From positions 2,377,501 to 2,441,500 of the forward strand of contig CP128433.1 in the NCBI GenBank assembly GCA_032615215.1: a stretch of DNA of 64,000 bases. The letters run 5' to 3'. Both the position numbers and the translations under genes were made by a program. This DNA comes from Microbulbifer sp. MKSA007. GTDB taxonomy: Bacteria; Pseudomonadota; Gammaproteobacteria; Pseudomonadales; Cellvibrionaceae. The notes beneath the pieces are model-generated. The model was not told the origin of the DNA. It made no database searches and saw only the letters and a program-made list of their open reading frames with translations. Positions 26,591-35,896 of this stretch are shown piece after piece (position 1 is the first letter of the stretch; each line of letters begins with the position of its first letter).

Positions 26591-27910
26591 ATGATTTTGA
26601 CTCAAGAAATCTTTGTCTTGATAATGTTCGAATTGATTCAGGTTATGTTAAAGGGATTTTTTGTGGTCGGAACGGTTGTTAAGCGAGCTATCACCTTATT
26701 TTTTGTCCTATTTATTTTGGGGGTAGCAGGTATAACCTACCTGCTAAGTGGTAGTAAGGTTATTAAAACTACAGGACAAGTCTTTCAAGGAATTAAGATT
26801 CCTATTGGTGATGCGGCTATTAGATGGCGCGCCGACTTGAGTAAAATTGCTGAAAACCCACTTCTAGAAAGGATGCAGGGGCCGGTGATCATTCAAAGCA
26901 CAGATGGTTATATTTCACGGTGGTTCTGTGACGATAAAGTTAAAGAGCAGAGGTCCATTTCTAAGGAAATTGTATTGGAGTGTGGGGGCGATCAAAGAAC
27001 TTATTCTTTGAGGGATGGTGAAGTTGAGTTTGTCCCCTATGATGAGGTAAGCCCTATTGCTGTGGTCAGTGACTTGGAAGGAGATCTAGACTTCTTTAAA
27101 AATTGGGCGAGAAACCTGGGTATTATTGATGCCGATGAAAAATGGACTTATGGCTCAGGCCAATTAGTGATTGTAGGTGATGTCTTTGACCGGGGGCGAT
27201 ATGTTTATGATTTGCTCTGGTTTATCTATCATCTTGAGGAGCAAGCGGCCAATAGTGGTGGAGCTGTACATTTTCTACTAGGAAATCATGAACAGTATGC
27301 ATTTACTTATAGAATTAAATCTGTAGAGGCTGAACACTTATGGGCTATAGAGCAGTTGAGGCCATATGATCAAGCTTTGGCAGAAGATACAGTTTTAGGA
27401 GCTTGGCTAAGGAGTAAAGATGTAATGCTGAAGCTTGGATCAGTACTTTTTACCCATGGAGGTATAAGCCCTCAGTTGCTCAAGCAGGGGCTGAGCACCA
27501 GCGAATTTAATGGTGCCCATAGAGCCTATTTAACAGGGGCCAAGATAGATAATAGCCTGTTAGTTGGGCCTCACTCTCCAACGCAATATCGTGGCTATGC
27601 CTATGCGATGGATCAATATCCGGAGGCCGATCAGCAGTTAGTTAATGCCACTATGGAGCACTTTGACGTAAGCTATATTGTGGTAGGTCATAGCCATCAG
27701 GAAGAATTGGCTTCCAAGTTCCAGGGTAAAGTGTACTTGGTGGATAGCACTTTGTATGTACCAAAAGCATTGGTCTTTGAGTCGGGCAAACCAGTAATTC
27801 GTAATACTGGCGTAGTGCGTAAAAGTTTTATTGACAAAGATACAAAGGAAGAGCCATTTGATGTTCTAAATACTGTACATTGGATGGCTTTTTTGGGGAT
27901 ATTTTTGTAA
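26591..27910 (+). CDS. Membrane-anchored calcineurin-like metallophosphoesterase
   Basis: Up to 439 residues; starts at 26591, 26624 or 26645 are possible. A hydrophobic segment (ITLFFVLFILGVAGITYLLS) anchors it, with the enzyme probably in the periplasm. Metallophosphatase motifs occur in order: VVSDLEGDLDFF, VIVGDVFDRG, LLGNHEQ, TLFTHGG-type FTHGGIS, and VVGHSHQ. The first motif has D-x-E where calcineurin-like enzymes have D-x-H, as in a bacterial subgroup related to Shewanella-like phosphatases, so metal binding may differ. Substrate unknown (phosphoprotein or nucleotide). Flanking genes do not help. Confidence 0.85.
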   Translation: MILTQEIFVLIMFELIQVMLKGFFVVGTVVKRAITLFFVLFILGVAGITYLLSGSKVIKTTGQVFQGIKIPIGDAAIRWRADLSKIAENPLLERMQGPVIIQSTDGYISRWFCDDKVKEQRSISKEIVLECGGDQRTYSLRDGEVEFVPYDEVSPIAVVSDLEGDLDFFKNWARNLGIIDADEKWTYGSGQLVIVGDVFDRGRYVYDLLWFIYHLEEQAANSGGAVHFLLGNHEQYAFTYRIKSVEAEHLWAIEQLRPYDQALAEDTVLGAWLRSKDVMLKLGSVLFTHGGISPQLLKQGLSTSEFNGAHRAYLTGAKIDNSLLVGPHSPTQYRGYAYAMDQYPEADQQLVNATMEHFDVSYIVVGHSHQEELASKFQGKVYLVDSTLYVPKALVFESGKPVIRNTGVVRKSFIDKDTKEEPFDVLNTVHWMAFLGIFL

Positions 27911-28152
27911 GTATGTCTGTATAAAAGCGAGCATATGAGGTCGTTGTTGGGAGCTGAAATAGAGTGTTTAGGCCGACTTATTGGTATTGGCATGTTTCAA
28001 CTCCATTACTCGAATTACCTCTCTAATCATAATTTTTATTGTTTGATGTATCGCTTACAACTTACAAAATGATAAAGCCAAATATGCATGTGCATTAGTA
28101 GGTAGTGTTAAAATGCGGTATATATTCAATATGATACGAGCTGGGTGATTGT

Positions 28153-28866
28153 GTGGAACAGGGAATTAGAAAGCTGGTTGATAATTATGAGAGCAAAGAG
28201 GGGCGATTTTTTTCCATATTTATTCAGTGTCTGATAGTTGTATCGCTAATTTCTTTTTCTGTGGGTACTATCCCTGATTTAACACCAGAACAGAGAGCTG
28301 TATTGGATCACTTCGAGTTGTTCTCAGTGATTGTGTTTACTTTGGAATATATATGTCGCGTGTACGCGGCGAAAAATAGATTAGGCTTTATCTTCAGTTT
28401 TTATGGTTTGATTGATCTTATGGCGTTCTTGCCATTTTATATAGCCTCAGGAATGGATTTAAGGGCGCTTAGAATTGTTCGCTTATTTCAAGTGTTTAGG
28501 GTTTTAAAGCTATTGCGCTACAGTAAGGCAGTTGCTCGATTTAGCCGTGCATTTAGTATGGTTAAAGAGGAACTGGTATTGTTTGGAGTAACAGCTCTGA
28601 TCTTGCTTTATTTGTCATCTGTAGGTATCTATTATTTTGAGAGCGCTGCTCAGCCGGAACAATTTAAATCTATCTTTCACAGTTTGTGGTGGGCAGTTAC
28701 AACCTTAACCACTGTGGGTTATGGTGACATGTATCCAGTTACTCTCGGTGGGAGAATATTTACTTTCTTTGTGCTTTTGATTGGTTTGGGGGTGGTTGCA
28801 ATTCCGACAGGTCTTGTCGCTTCTGCCTTATCTAAAGCCCGGATTGAGGATGTAGAAAACGATTAG
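28153..28866 (+). CDS. Voltage-gated-type potassium channel
   Basis: 237 residues from GTG 28153. Six TM segments with a charged S4 LRALRIVRLFQVFRVLKLLR (repeating Arg/Lys every third residue) and the K+ selectivity filter TVGYGD at residues 187-192, preceded by a pore helix HSLWWAVTTLT. This is the bacterial Kv-like (KvAP-type) tetrameric inner-membrane channel with a short cytoplasmic C-terminus. No RCK domain is present. Roles include membrane-potential and osmotic control. Confidence 0.93.
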   Translation: MEQGIRKLVDNYESKEGRFFSIFIQCLIVVSLISFSVGTIPDLTPEQRAVLDHFELFSVIVFTLEYICRVYAAKNRLGFIFSFYGLIDLMAFLPFYIASGMDLRALRIVRLFQVFRVLKLLRYSKAVARFSRAFSMVKEELVLFGVTALILLYLSSVGIYYFESAAQPEQFKSIFHSLWWAVTTLTTVGYGDMYPVTLGGRIFTFFVLLIGLGVVAIPTGLVASALSKARIEDVEND

Positions 28867-28885
28867 TAACAAGCGCTATTAGGCT

Positions 28886-28910
28886 ATGGCCTCTTGGTCT
28901 GTGAGGCCAT
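28886..28910. terminator. Hairpin between convergent K+ channel and OsmC genes
   Basis: ATGGCCTC and GAGGCCAT form a perfect 8-bp stem with a 9-nt loop, 20 bp past the channel stop and 11 bp past the OsmC stop. It could serve both directions; no U-run is present. Confidence 0.45.
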
Positions 28911-28920
28911 CCCAGGGTAT

Positions 28921-29529
28921 TCAATTGAACTCAATCGCTTTACTATTGATAAAGAGCTGGGTATCAACGGGTGTAGCACTGGAAACGGTTTGAAGTGACA
29001 TACAGGCCTGCCGGCAACAATGCATAAATTTTACAAGTTTTTCTTCTGGCTCATCACTTTCAACAATCAAATGTATTTCCACTCTATCCCCCTTGCCAAA
29101 GACTTCTTCCGGTTTGATACCCCCAAAATTCAAAGTGGTTGAGAACTCAGTTTTTTGCTCTAGCCTTACACTTTTTAATTTGATCCCGCCAAGTTTAGCC
29201 AGCATTTCGATGTGAGACATCATGCAAAGGGCTAGCCCTGCAGAGAAGTACATAATTGGAGATGGAGCGCTGCCTCTACCGCCGACGGCTGTGCCTTCAT
29301 CACAGATAAGCTCCCATGTTCCACCATTAGGAACGTTGGAAAATATGGTGGCTTTTTTTAGGTGATGCCCCTCAGGCATTTGTTCGACATTAATATGAGC
29401 GTGAAACTTCAGCAGCTCGCCTTGTTTCACCTTATCGAGATGAGGGGGAGGGAAGGTTACTTGGTGTGCATCCTCGTCCAACTTGCGAACGATGGTAGAA
29501 CTCGACATTTTCCATTGAATTGGGTCCAT
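28921..29529 (-). CDS. OsmC/Ohr-family protein
   Basis: 202 residues from ATG 29529, supported by GAGGAG upstream; a longer frame from 29622 lacks support. GGRGSAPSPIMYFSAGLALC with MMSHIEMLA matches the OsmC core around the first peroxidatic Cys, and CCRQACMSL supplies the second Cys region. The N-terminal 60 residues are longer than usual OsmC. The family reduces organic peroxides using a Cys pair in the cytoplasm, though many members have unknown substrates. Confidence 0.83.
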   Translation of the reverse strand: MDPIQWKMSSSTIVRKLDEDAHQVTFPPPHLDKVKQGELLKFHAHINVEQMPEGHHLKKATIFSNVPNGGTWELICDEGTAVGGRGSAPSPIMYFSAGLALCMMSHIEMLAKLGGIKLKSVRLEQKTEFSTTLNFGGIKPEEVFGKGDRVEIHLIVESDEPEEKLVKFMHCCRQACMSLQTVSSATPVDTQLFINSKAIEFN

Positions 29530-29679
29530 TTCGAGGCTCCTCTGTTTTTTTGTCTCGACTGGAGGGTCGAGTAGAGTTGACTTGTGCACCCCTGCGGAGT
29601 TGGGTGGCAACAGCTTTAACAAAGGAGGTTAGGGTGAGAAGGGCTATATCCCCACTTGTGCCTTAAGAGTACTGGCTCT

Positions 29680-30135
29680 TTAGTCCAGTAGGGGGAGCGC
29701 GGTAAAGAGCGCGAGTTCATGCGCGTAGGCCAGTGCATCATTCTTGGAGTGGAAGGCCTGCGCCTGGATACTATTGCTACCGTTACTTTGGCGGGGGACC
29801 AATATTACCTGCCAGCTGGAGTGGCTACTTTTACGGTCTGTGGTATGGGGTGAGTAGGAGACAACCTTAACCCCCTTGAACGCCGCTAGCGATTGCCTCT
29901 CGGTCCAGCTATGCCAGAGGGCTTGTCTCTTGGAAACATAGCTTTTTGATTCTCCATCGATGTAATGTGTTGCCCGAAATGAGAATGTGATTACTGCGAG
30001 AAGAGTGCAGAGAGCGGTGGCCAGCCAGGAGATGGTGGAGCCCCCATCGAGAGCAAAACTTAGGCTGACAAGTAGCCAGGTTAGAGTAAACCCACCAAAG
30101 ATATAGATTGGTACTTTGTTGGACTGCAGTTCCAT
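29680..30135 (-). CDS. Hypothetical membrane protein
   Basis: 151 residues from ATG 30135 (MELQSNKVPIYIFGG), which has AGGAAAG at good spacing; ATG 30159 is an alternative. Two hydrophobic segments (IYIFGGFTLTWLLVSLSFAL and TISWLATALCTLLAVITFSF) are followed by a soluble domain of beta character (FKGVKVVSYSPHTTD, SWQVILVPRQ) that resembles a PH-like or DUF fold, then a helix ALAYAHELALF. No family name assigned. Confidence 0.6.
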   Translation of the reverse strand: MELQSNKVPIYIFGGFTLTWLLVSLSFALDGGSTISWLATALCTLLAVITFSFRATHYIDGESKSYVSKRQALWHSWTERQSLAAFKGVKVVSYSPHTTDRKSSHSSWQVILVPRQSNGSNSIQAQAFHSKNDALAYAHELALFTALPLLD

Positions 30136-30352
30136 ATGTGCTGCTTTCCTATTTCCCATAAATGAAAAAATTAGGTGCCAGATTTCAACCTCAATCTAGT
30201 AGGCCGCTTATTTTTATTTAGCTGATTGAAGGAAGCATACGACAGCTATCTGTTACGGCAGGGCAAAAGTACTCTTTTTGTAGGGTCTTTATCAAGTGAA
30301 TAGCGTAATTTGTAGGGAGATCAAGCTGTGGCGGTTATCTTTTCGGCAGGAA

Positions 30353-30373
30353 AGAGGCCCGCTATGGGCCTCT
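30353..30373 (-). terminator. Terminator after DAHP synthase
   Basis: AGAGGCCC, 5-nt loop, GGGCCTCT: an 8-bp perfect stem 13 bp past the DAHP synthase stop, followed on the minus strand by TTCC. GC-rich and well placed; the T tract is short. Confidence 0.65.
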
Positions 30374-30385
30374 CCAGGGGGAGAT

Positions 30386-31459
30386 CTAAGAGGAGCGTGC
30401 TTTAAGGGGCTCGCGCAGCTGTTCGGCCATGCCTAACAGCAGGGACTCAGTAGTTTCCCAATCAATACATTTATCGGTTACCGAAACGCCATACTCCATA
30501 TCGCTCAGGTTTGGCAGAATTTTCTGGTTGCCGGCTTTCAGGTTACTTTCCACCATAATGCCAATAATCGACTGATTGCCATCGAGGATTTGGTGAGTCA
30601 CATTGTCGACCACCAGGGGCTGTAATTCGTGGTTTTTATTGGAGTTGGCATGACTGCAGTCGACCATAATGTTTGGCACGATATTGGACTTACGCAGCTC
30701 CTGCTCGCACATTGCAACACTCACTGAGTCGTAATTTGGCTTGTCATTGCCCCCGCGAAGTACAACGTGACCGTATGGGTTTCCTGCGGTGTGGATAATC
30801 GCAACTTGACCGTGCTTATTGATGCCGAGGAAACGATGGGGGTTGGCGACTGATTGCAGGGCATTGATAGCCACCTCCAGGCCACCATCGGTACCATTCT
30901 TGAAGCCCACGGCAGAGGATAGGCCGCTGGCCATTTCCCGGTGAGTCTGTGACTCTGTGGTTCGCGCGCCAATGGCAGACCATGAAATTAGGTCCTGCAG
31001 GTACTGAGGGGAGATTGGGTCTAGTGCTTCTGTTGCAGTAGGCAGTCCTAGCTCGGCAACATCCAATAGCAGCTTGCGGCCAATATGCAGCCCCTCCTCA
31101 ATCTTGAAGGAGTCGTTCAAGTGAGGGTCGTTGATCAAGCCCTTCCAGCCAACAGTGGTGCGGGGCTTCTCAAAATAGACGCGCATTACAATTAGCAGGG
31201 TATCGGAAACCTTGCCCGCTATCGCCTTCAAGCGCTTGGCATAATCCATTGCGGCGTTCACATCGTGAACGGAGCATGGCCCGATTACCACCATCAGGCG
31301 GTGGTCTTTGCGATCTAGGATGTCGCGCACGGCGGCGCGTCCTCCAGCGACAGTCGCCTCGGCGGCATCGCTAATGGGGAGTTCTGCTTTCAGCGTCTCC
31401 GGGCTGATCAGTACTTCCTGGGAGACAACATTTAAGTCGTCGAACTGCTGTGTGGTCAT
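30386..31459 (-). CDS. 3-deoxy-7-phosphoheptulonate synthase, class I (AroF/G/H type)
   Basis: 357 residues, typical of the type I-alpha enzyme that condenses phosphoenolpyruvate and erythrose 4-phosphate, the first step of the shikimate pathway. Motifs include VVIGPCSVHD (the metal-binding Cys), MRVYFEKPRTTVGWKG, WSAIGARTTESQTHRE, VVLRGGNDKPNY and MVDCSHANS. Metal ligands Cys, His (CSHAN), Glu and Asp are all present. Which allosteric isozyme (Phe, Tyr or Trp) cannot be told by eye. It is monocistronic with its own terminator. Confidence 0.96.
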   Translation of the reverse strand: MTTQQFDDLNVVSQEVLISPETLKAELPISDAAEATVAGGRAAVRDILDRKDHRLMVVIGPCSVHDVNAAMDYAKRLKAIAGKVSDTLLIVMRVYFEKPRTTVGWKGLINDPHLNDSFKIEEGLHIGRKLLLDVAELGLPTATEALDPISPQYLQDLISWSAIGARTTESQTHREMASGLSSAVGFKNGTDGGLEVAINALQSVANPHRFLGINKHGQVAIIHTAGNPYGHVVLRGGNDKPNYDSVSVAMCEQELRKSNIVPNIMVDCSHANSNKNHELQPLVVDNVTHQILDGNQSIIGIMVESNLKAGNQKILPNLSDMEYGVSVTDKCIDWETTESLLLGMAEQLREPLKARSS

Positions 31460-31757
31460 GGCGTCTTCTGGTTTCTCTATTCCTTAGTGCCGCGCTGCAC
31501 CTGCAGGCGGAGTACCTATCCTACTTTGCCATCAAGAATAGGGCGAGGGTTTCATTTGCAACCAAATAATTGGACTTGGTTTGGGATGTTCATTTGTATT
31601 CACCCTTTAACAGTTTGGCACTTTCAAAGCGGTTGAGGTGGCTCTGCTGGGGCGGGCTGAGTGATGCGGGGTGCTACTTATCCATCGGTGAGTAGGTCTT
31701 CTGGCGTGTTTAGAGAGGCTTGATGTTACGAAAGAAATACGGATAACTGACACTGCA

Positions 31758-32021
31758 ATGGCCTGCTGCCATGATATAGAGATCCCTTTAGACAGGGAAT
31801 CCTTTCCAGGCGCTATTGGAACAATATATGAGTACGCTCAAAGTTCCGCAAAAGAAATTGTTGGAACAAGATTCCTGATCAATAATTTTTGTCAGTCACC
31901 AGCGGGGGTGGTAAACGGGGGGCTCTATCCAATGAAGGAGTTTGGTTTAACTGATGCGGGGCTTTTATTTCAACATAGCGAAGGCTATCTCCTAACACTA
32001 GGGATCATGGTATTCAATTAA
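31758..32021 (+). CDS. Small hypothetical protein, doubtful
   Basis: 87 codons starting MACCHDIEIPLDRESFPGAI, with a reasonably protein-like composition (IGTIYEYAQSSAKEIVGTRF) but no good ribosome binding site and no recognised family. It stands alone between aroG-type and DUF1275 genes. Confidence 0.25.
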   Translation: MACCHDIEIPLDRESFPGAIGTIYEYAQSSAKEIVGTRFLINNFCQSPAGVVNGGLYPMKEFGLTDAGLLFQHSEGYLLTLGIMVFN

Positions 32022-32527
32022 TTGTGACATGTGCAAGGGGAGATGTCAGTTTAGACTAAATAATTGTATTTGATGAAGGCTTGTTTAATACGGATATTTC
32101 ATTGTGAGGTGACTATTTAGAGCAGATGAAGTTATGGCGAGCTACATAGCTGTGTTTTTTGAGTAAAAAGTAAGAGCTCATGTACAGTGCTTTCTTATGG
32201 ATTGTTTATGATAAAGGCTTGTACTAAAAAAGGTCGTTTTACGTAACGATTTCTGAGTTACCACAACGGTAAGATATACGGTGGATTGAATTTTTGTGTG
32301 GACTGGCCTTTTGGATTTACCTGTTAAAAATTAGTGCGGATTTTTTTGCGTATCTATACAGAATATAATAAGCAGGGTATTCGAGGCTATGGTGTTCTGA
32401 GGAAGCATGCTTCCGTCTAGGCTTAAGCACAACCGATAGTAGTTTAGATGAGCATTCCCATACTGAATTACACGTAGATCCTAGCCCTTTGTTTGATATC
32501 TTAAAGTGAGCTTCATATTCATTAATA
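32022..32527. other. AT-rich intergenic stretch
   Basis: No coding frame, hairpin or repeat of note between the doubtful small frame and the DUF1275 gene. It is downstream of both flanking genes' ends on the right side. Confidence 0.5.
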
Positions 32528-33253
32528 TCAAGAATCGGTCGCGGGAGGAGGGTCGTGTCGTTGAGTCGATACAGCTGTGAACAGTGTCATGACTACGGGT
32601 AATGCAAGAGAGAGGAACCCCCAAATTTTATATCCAATAGTGCCAAGAATTACACCAGTTATAAACCCCATAATTACCCCCAAATAGTACTTAGCTCTAC
32701 GAGAAGCCTTAGGATAGGGCGGAGCGTTCGTGCTTTTGTCAACACGATAGTTATCCAGCATTTCGAAAGCAGCAGCGAAAAGATTAGTAGAGTTTCCTGT
32801 CATAAAGTGTGTAGGCGCCTTCTTATTAAGTACCCTGAAGAATATTGTACTGTGAAGAGACATGGTTGCAATTGCAAAAAAAGAGATGATGAAGGTATTT
32901 GCAGCATAGGGAGATGAAAGTTTTCCTATATAGCTGCCACTGACAAAAAATAGTAGCATTAGTCCACTCTCTAAAAATAGCATGATAGTTGCTGGGTTTC
33001 TCTTTTGTAAATGTAATCTTCTGATGAAATAAATCCAAAATATTTGAAGAAGGATAAAGGCGAAGAGGATAAAAGTTTTTGTGATGTAGTTTGGATTGTT
33101 GCTTGCAAAATCGGTGATGGCGAGAACAATTGTGCCGGTAATAAAAGTTGTAAAGCTTCCGAATAAACCCAAAATGCATACAGCTTCAGAAAAGCCGGCA
33201 ACTAATGCCAGGGTGTACTCTATATTTGTCTCTTTATTGGACCTTTGATTCAT
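32528..33253 (-). CDS. DUF1275 (YoaK-type) membrane protein
   Basis: 241 residues, about six hydrophobic helices. The N-terminal TLALVAGFSEAVCILGLFGS then FTTFITGTIVLAI matches the DUF1275 start (AG..DA..F...F.s..TGN), and a second half repeats HFMTGNSTNLFAAAFEML. YoaK-like proteins are inner-membrane proteins of unknown function. The second copy keeps the TGN motif, whereas the first has TGT. Downstream (right side) lies an IS30 remnant. Confidence 0.85.
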   Translation of the reverse strand: MNQRSNKETNIEYTLALVAGFSEAVCILGLFGSFTTFITGTIVLAITDFASNNPNYITKTFILFAFILLQIFWIYFIRRLHLQKRNPATIMLFLESGLMLLFFVSGSYIGKLSSPYAANTFIISFFAIATMSLHSTIFFRVLNKKAPTHFMTGNSTNLFAAAFEMLDNYRVDKSTNAPPYPKASRRAKYYLGVIMGFITGVILGTIGYKIWGFLSLALPVVMTLFTAVSTQRHDPPPATDS

Positions 33254-33404
33254 GGCGTATAATCTACCCTATACTGTGATAGCTTATCTAATTGACTATT
33301 TGGTATTTAGATGATTATGAATGATAGTTTATCTTGATTTTGGATAATAAACGTTACTGGAAAGAGAGCCTCAGTTATCAGAGATATAATCCAAAGTATT
33401 ACCA

Positions 33405-33679
33405 TTCGGTAGTGGTCTTGAATTCGCTTGCCATGAAACGATTGCGGAAGGTTTGAAAGCTGACGTTTAATTTATCCGCTCACTCATTTAGACAGGGTGG
33501 TTAATGCAAATGCTAGCGGCCTCATTCAACCATATTTCCCATAGAGTACTGGCTTTAACGATGTAACAGGCGAGCAGGTTAGATTTGTGACGGGTTGCTT
33601 GGATAGTAGACCAAGAATGAGTCGAGCTGGGCAGTCACCGAAAGGGTTCTTTGTGGGGCTGCAAGTGATTTGCTTGTAA
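33405..33679 (+). pseudogene. IS30-family transposase C-terminal remnant
   Basis: Translated across frames it gives GLEFACHETIAEGLKADV, stop, then NASGLIQPYFP, GFNDVTGEQVRFVTGCLDSR and SPKGFFVGLQV. This follows the end of IS30 transposases: (D)NG.EFA.H..IA..L.A.VYF, NEN.NGLIRQYFP, F..VT.EQV..V...LN.RPR and PxEVFxG. Stops and at least one frameshift are present and the DDE first half is gone. It marks a place where mobile DNA landed next to the large lipoprotein gene. Confidence 0.8.
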
Positions 33680-34079
33680 TATTAAGAATTGCAGCTATTA
33701 CTTGAGGTCAATTTATAGCCCCTAAATCACTAGATTAGCGCTGGTAACTTTGTCTATTCGCTTGTTTATTGATGAGTTTTCTCAAATTTCAACAGATTAA
33801 AGTTATCTACTTAATCGAGCAATTGCCGAGCAGTTGCTCATGAGCGATGTTAATTTTATAGATTTCTGTGATATAGCAAGCGAATATTGAAGGGCAGTCG
33901 CATAGTTTGGTTATGTTTGCTGAATTGGAGCACATGGTCTCATATTCACATCCAGGCCAGATCCTTTGCTTGAAAAATCACTTTAAGATCAAAGAATAAA
34001 TCAAAGAACTGGTTCACGGCATTTGTTTTTATATCTCTCTAAAATTTCTGGTTAATTTCAGCTCTTTAAATGACTACTA
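33680..34079. other. Upstream region of the lipoprotein gene
   Basis: No gene, RNA or clear hairpin seen. AT-rich, about 400 bp; probably holds the promoter of the lipoprotein gene. Confidence 0.4.
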
Positions 34080-35879
34080 ATGTTTATAAATGCTAATGAA
34101 AATCTTCAATCAAAAAAAATATTGAAGGCTCCGCTTTTAATACTATTGAGTGCACTACTTTTTGGCTGTGGGGGAGGTAGTAGTAACGATGAGACGACAC
34201 CGCAAGAGAACACTGGCGGTGATAACTCGGGCGGTGGAAATTCGGGTGGGGGAGTGGTAGATACCCCGGATGAAGGTGATGATTCTAACACTTTACCCAT
34301 TGCCAATGATCAGTTGGTACAGATGGCCGCACACGGCCGACTTGCAAAATCTATATTTCTTGCTGCGTATGATGAAGATCTGGATTCTCTAGAATATTCT
34401 ATTCAGTCGGAGCCGGCGCATGGCACTTTAACAGGAAGTGGGCGTCGCTGGGAGTACCTCCCTGCAACAGACTTTACGGGTACTGATAGCTTCTCATATC
34501 TAGCGTCAGATAGTAGTGGTGCTAGTAATATTGCGACAGTTACTATTGAAGTTGCGGCAAATGATTGTGCCAGCGATTTCCTGGATGGACCAGCTGACAG
34601 CCTTCTGGTGCATGTTCCGTCTCACTTGGAATTCCGTGATGTAGCGGGTGGAAATTCTGTGATTGTTGAGGGCACTGCGCTAACAGAAAGTGCATCTTCG
34701 GATCCAGATGTAGAAGGGCGCACAATGTTTGTCAGTCGCAACGACTTTAATAATGCAGACATGACGGTGGCTCTTCCTGAGAAAGATGGCCTCGCGCATT
34801 TTAGCTTGTCTTTTAAGTTCATCCCGGATAGTACTGAAGGCGATGAAGTGATGGTGAGATCAATTGCTGATCCTAATGGTGATAATAACTCCGGCAGCTT
34901 TTATATAGGCATCAGTGATGATGTTGTTGTAGGGCAATTGGGTGGCCAAGACAGCCAGCAGTTTTCTAACGCAGAAAGTACTTTAAAAACCCGTAGCTGT
35001 AATCATGTCGCAGTTACGGTGGACAATGGCACGTTAACCGTGTACGTAAACGGTGAAGCTTCTTCTTCGATATCTGTTGATGGTGATAGCTATCCTTACT
35101 TGGGCGACATGCTGCAATTTGGGCCCTTTGCGGGAAAAATCTGGGATGCGCGACTCTATGAGCGTGTGCTGACATACGATGAAGTCATGGACCTGGGTGG
35201 CAGTAAGTGCAATGAATCCATGATTGCTACCAGCCCCTATGATGGTTACAACAACTATCTTTGTTCAACGTACCAGTGCCAATGGTGGTCGGATGATACC
35301 GACAAAACCATGGCTAATTTTGAGCATTATATTGTGGCTCAAGAGCGGGTATGGGAAAGGAATATCTTTGAAGCCGGCATGTATGGAAAAGGCGAGCTTT
35401 GCACTTACTTCAGTGATGAAGGTTCCACCCGTGATTTAGAACTCAATTACTCAATCAGTAATACGTTCGTTAAGAATTACACCCTGGAGGATAACCCGCT
35501 TACCCAATCTAACGCTCAGCACTGGATGCATGAGAACTTCCACTCCTATCAGGGTAAGCTAAACAGGGTTACAGGTGAGTCCAGTGGTAAGTACACCCTG
35601 GAATCCTCCGCAAGCTGGGGCGCGGATCACAATATCCCGGGCGTTAAAGATAGCTTGCTGGGTTACTACACCCTCCACCCACATATTACCCTTTGGGCCA
35701 TTCAAGACTCTCCCGTCGATCACCAATATGGTTATGACTTTAAAGGTGGGCATCAATACGGCGCTTATATTTTCTGGTCTTGGCTGACTAATTATGCTGT
35801 GAGTAAGGACCTGATGGGGGGGTATTCCGTGACTCCAGGGATGGACTTAACGACCTGGAAGCAGCCGATGCTTATTTAA
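34080..35879 (+). CDS. Secreted lipoprotein, tandem-95/LamG-like and zinc-metalloprotease domains (first half of a split gene)
   Basis: 599 residues. A type II signal peptide ends at lipobox LLFGC with Cys30, then a Gly/Asp/Ser-rich linker. Residues ~75-160 form a cadherin-like/tandem-95 repeat (AHGTLTGSGRRWEYLP, FTGTDSFSYLASD). Residues ~165-380 look like a LamG/concanavalin lectin-type domain ending KIWDARLYERVLTYDEVMD. A gluzincin-like protease follows: HENFH at 484-488 (HExxH) and Glu508 in TLESSASWGA as likely third zinc ligand. The frame is broken by a G7 run (35816-35822); with one extra G it reads on as VFRDSRDGLNDLEAADAYL straight into the esterase frame. It is exported and cell-surface anchored; a glycoprotein target is an inference. 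Confidence 0.8.
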   Translation: MFINANENLQSKKILKAPLLILLSALLFGCGGGSSNDETTPQENTGGDNSGGGNSGGGVVDTPDEGDDSNTLPIANDQLVQMAAHGRLAKSIFLAAYDEDLDSLEYSIQSEPAHGTLTGSGRRWEYLPATDFTGTDSFSYLASDSSGASNIATVTIEVAANDCASDFLDGPADSLLVHVPSHLEFRDVAGGNSVIVEGTALTESASSDPDVEGRTMFVSRNDFNNADMTVALPEKDGLAHFSLSFKFIPDSTEGDEVMVRSIADPNGDNNSGSFYIGISDDVVVGQLGGQDSQQFSNAESTLKTRSCNHVAVTVDNGTLTVYVNGEASSSISVDGDSYPYLGDMLQFGPFAGKIWDARLYERVLTYDEVMDLGGSKCNESMIATSPYDGYNNYLCSTYQCQWWSDDTDKTMANFEHYIVAQERVWERNIFEAGMYGKGELCTYFSDEGSTRDLELNYSISNTFVKNYTLEDNPLTQSNAQHWMHENFHSYQGKLNRVTGESSGKYTLESSASWGADHNIPGVKDSLLGYYTLHPHITLWAIQDSPVDHQYGYDFKGGHQYGAYIFWSWLTNYAVSKDLMGGYSVTPGMDLTTWKQPMLI

Positions 35880-35896
35880 CAGCCCAAGGGCACGAC

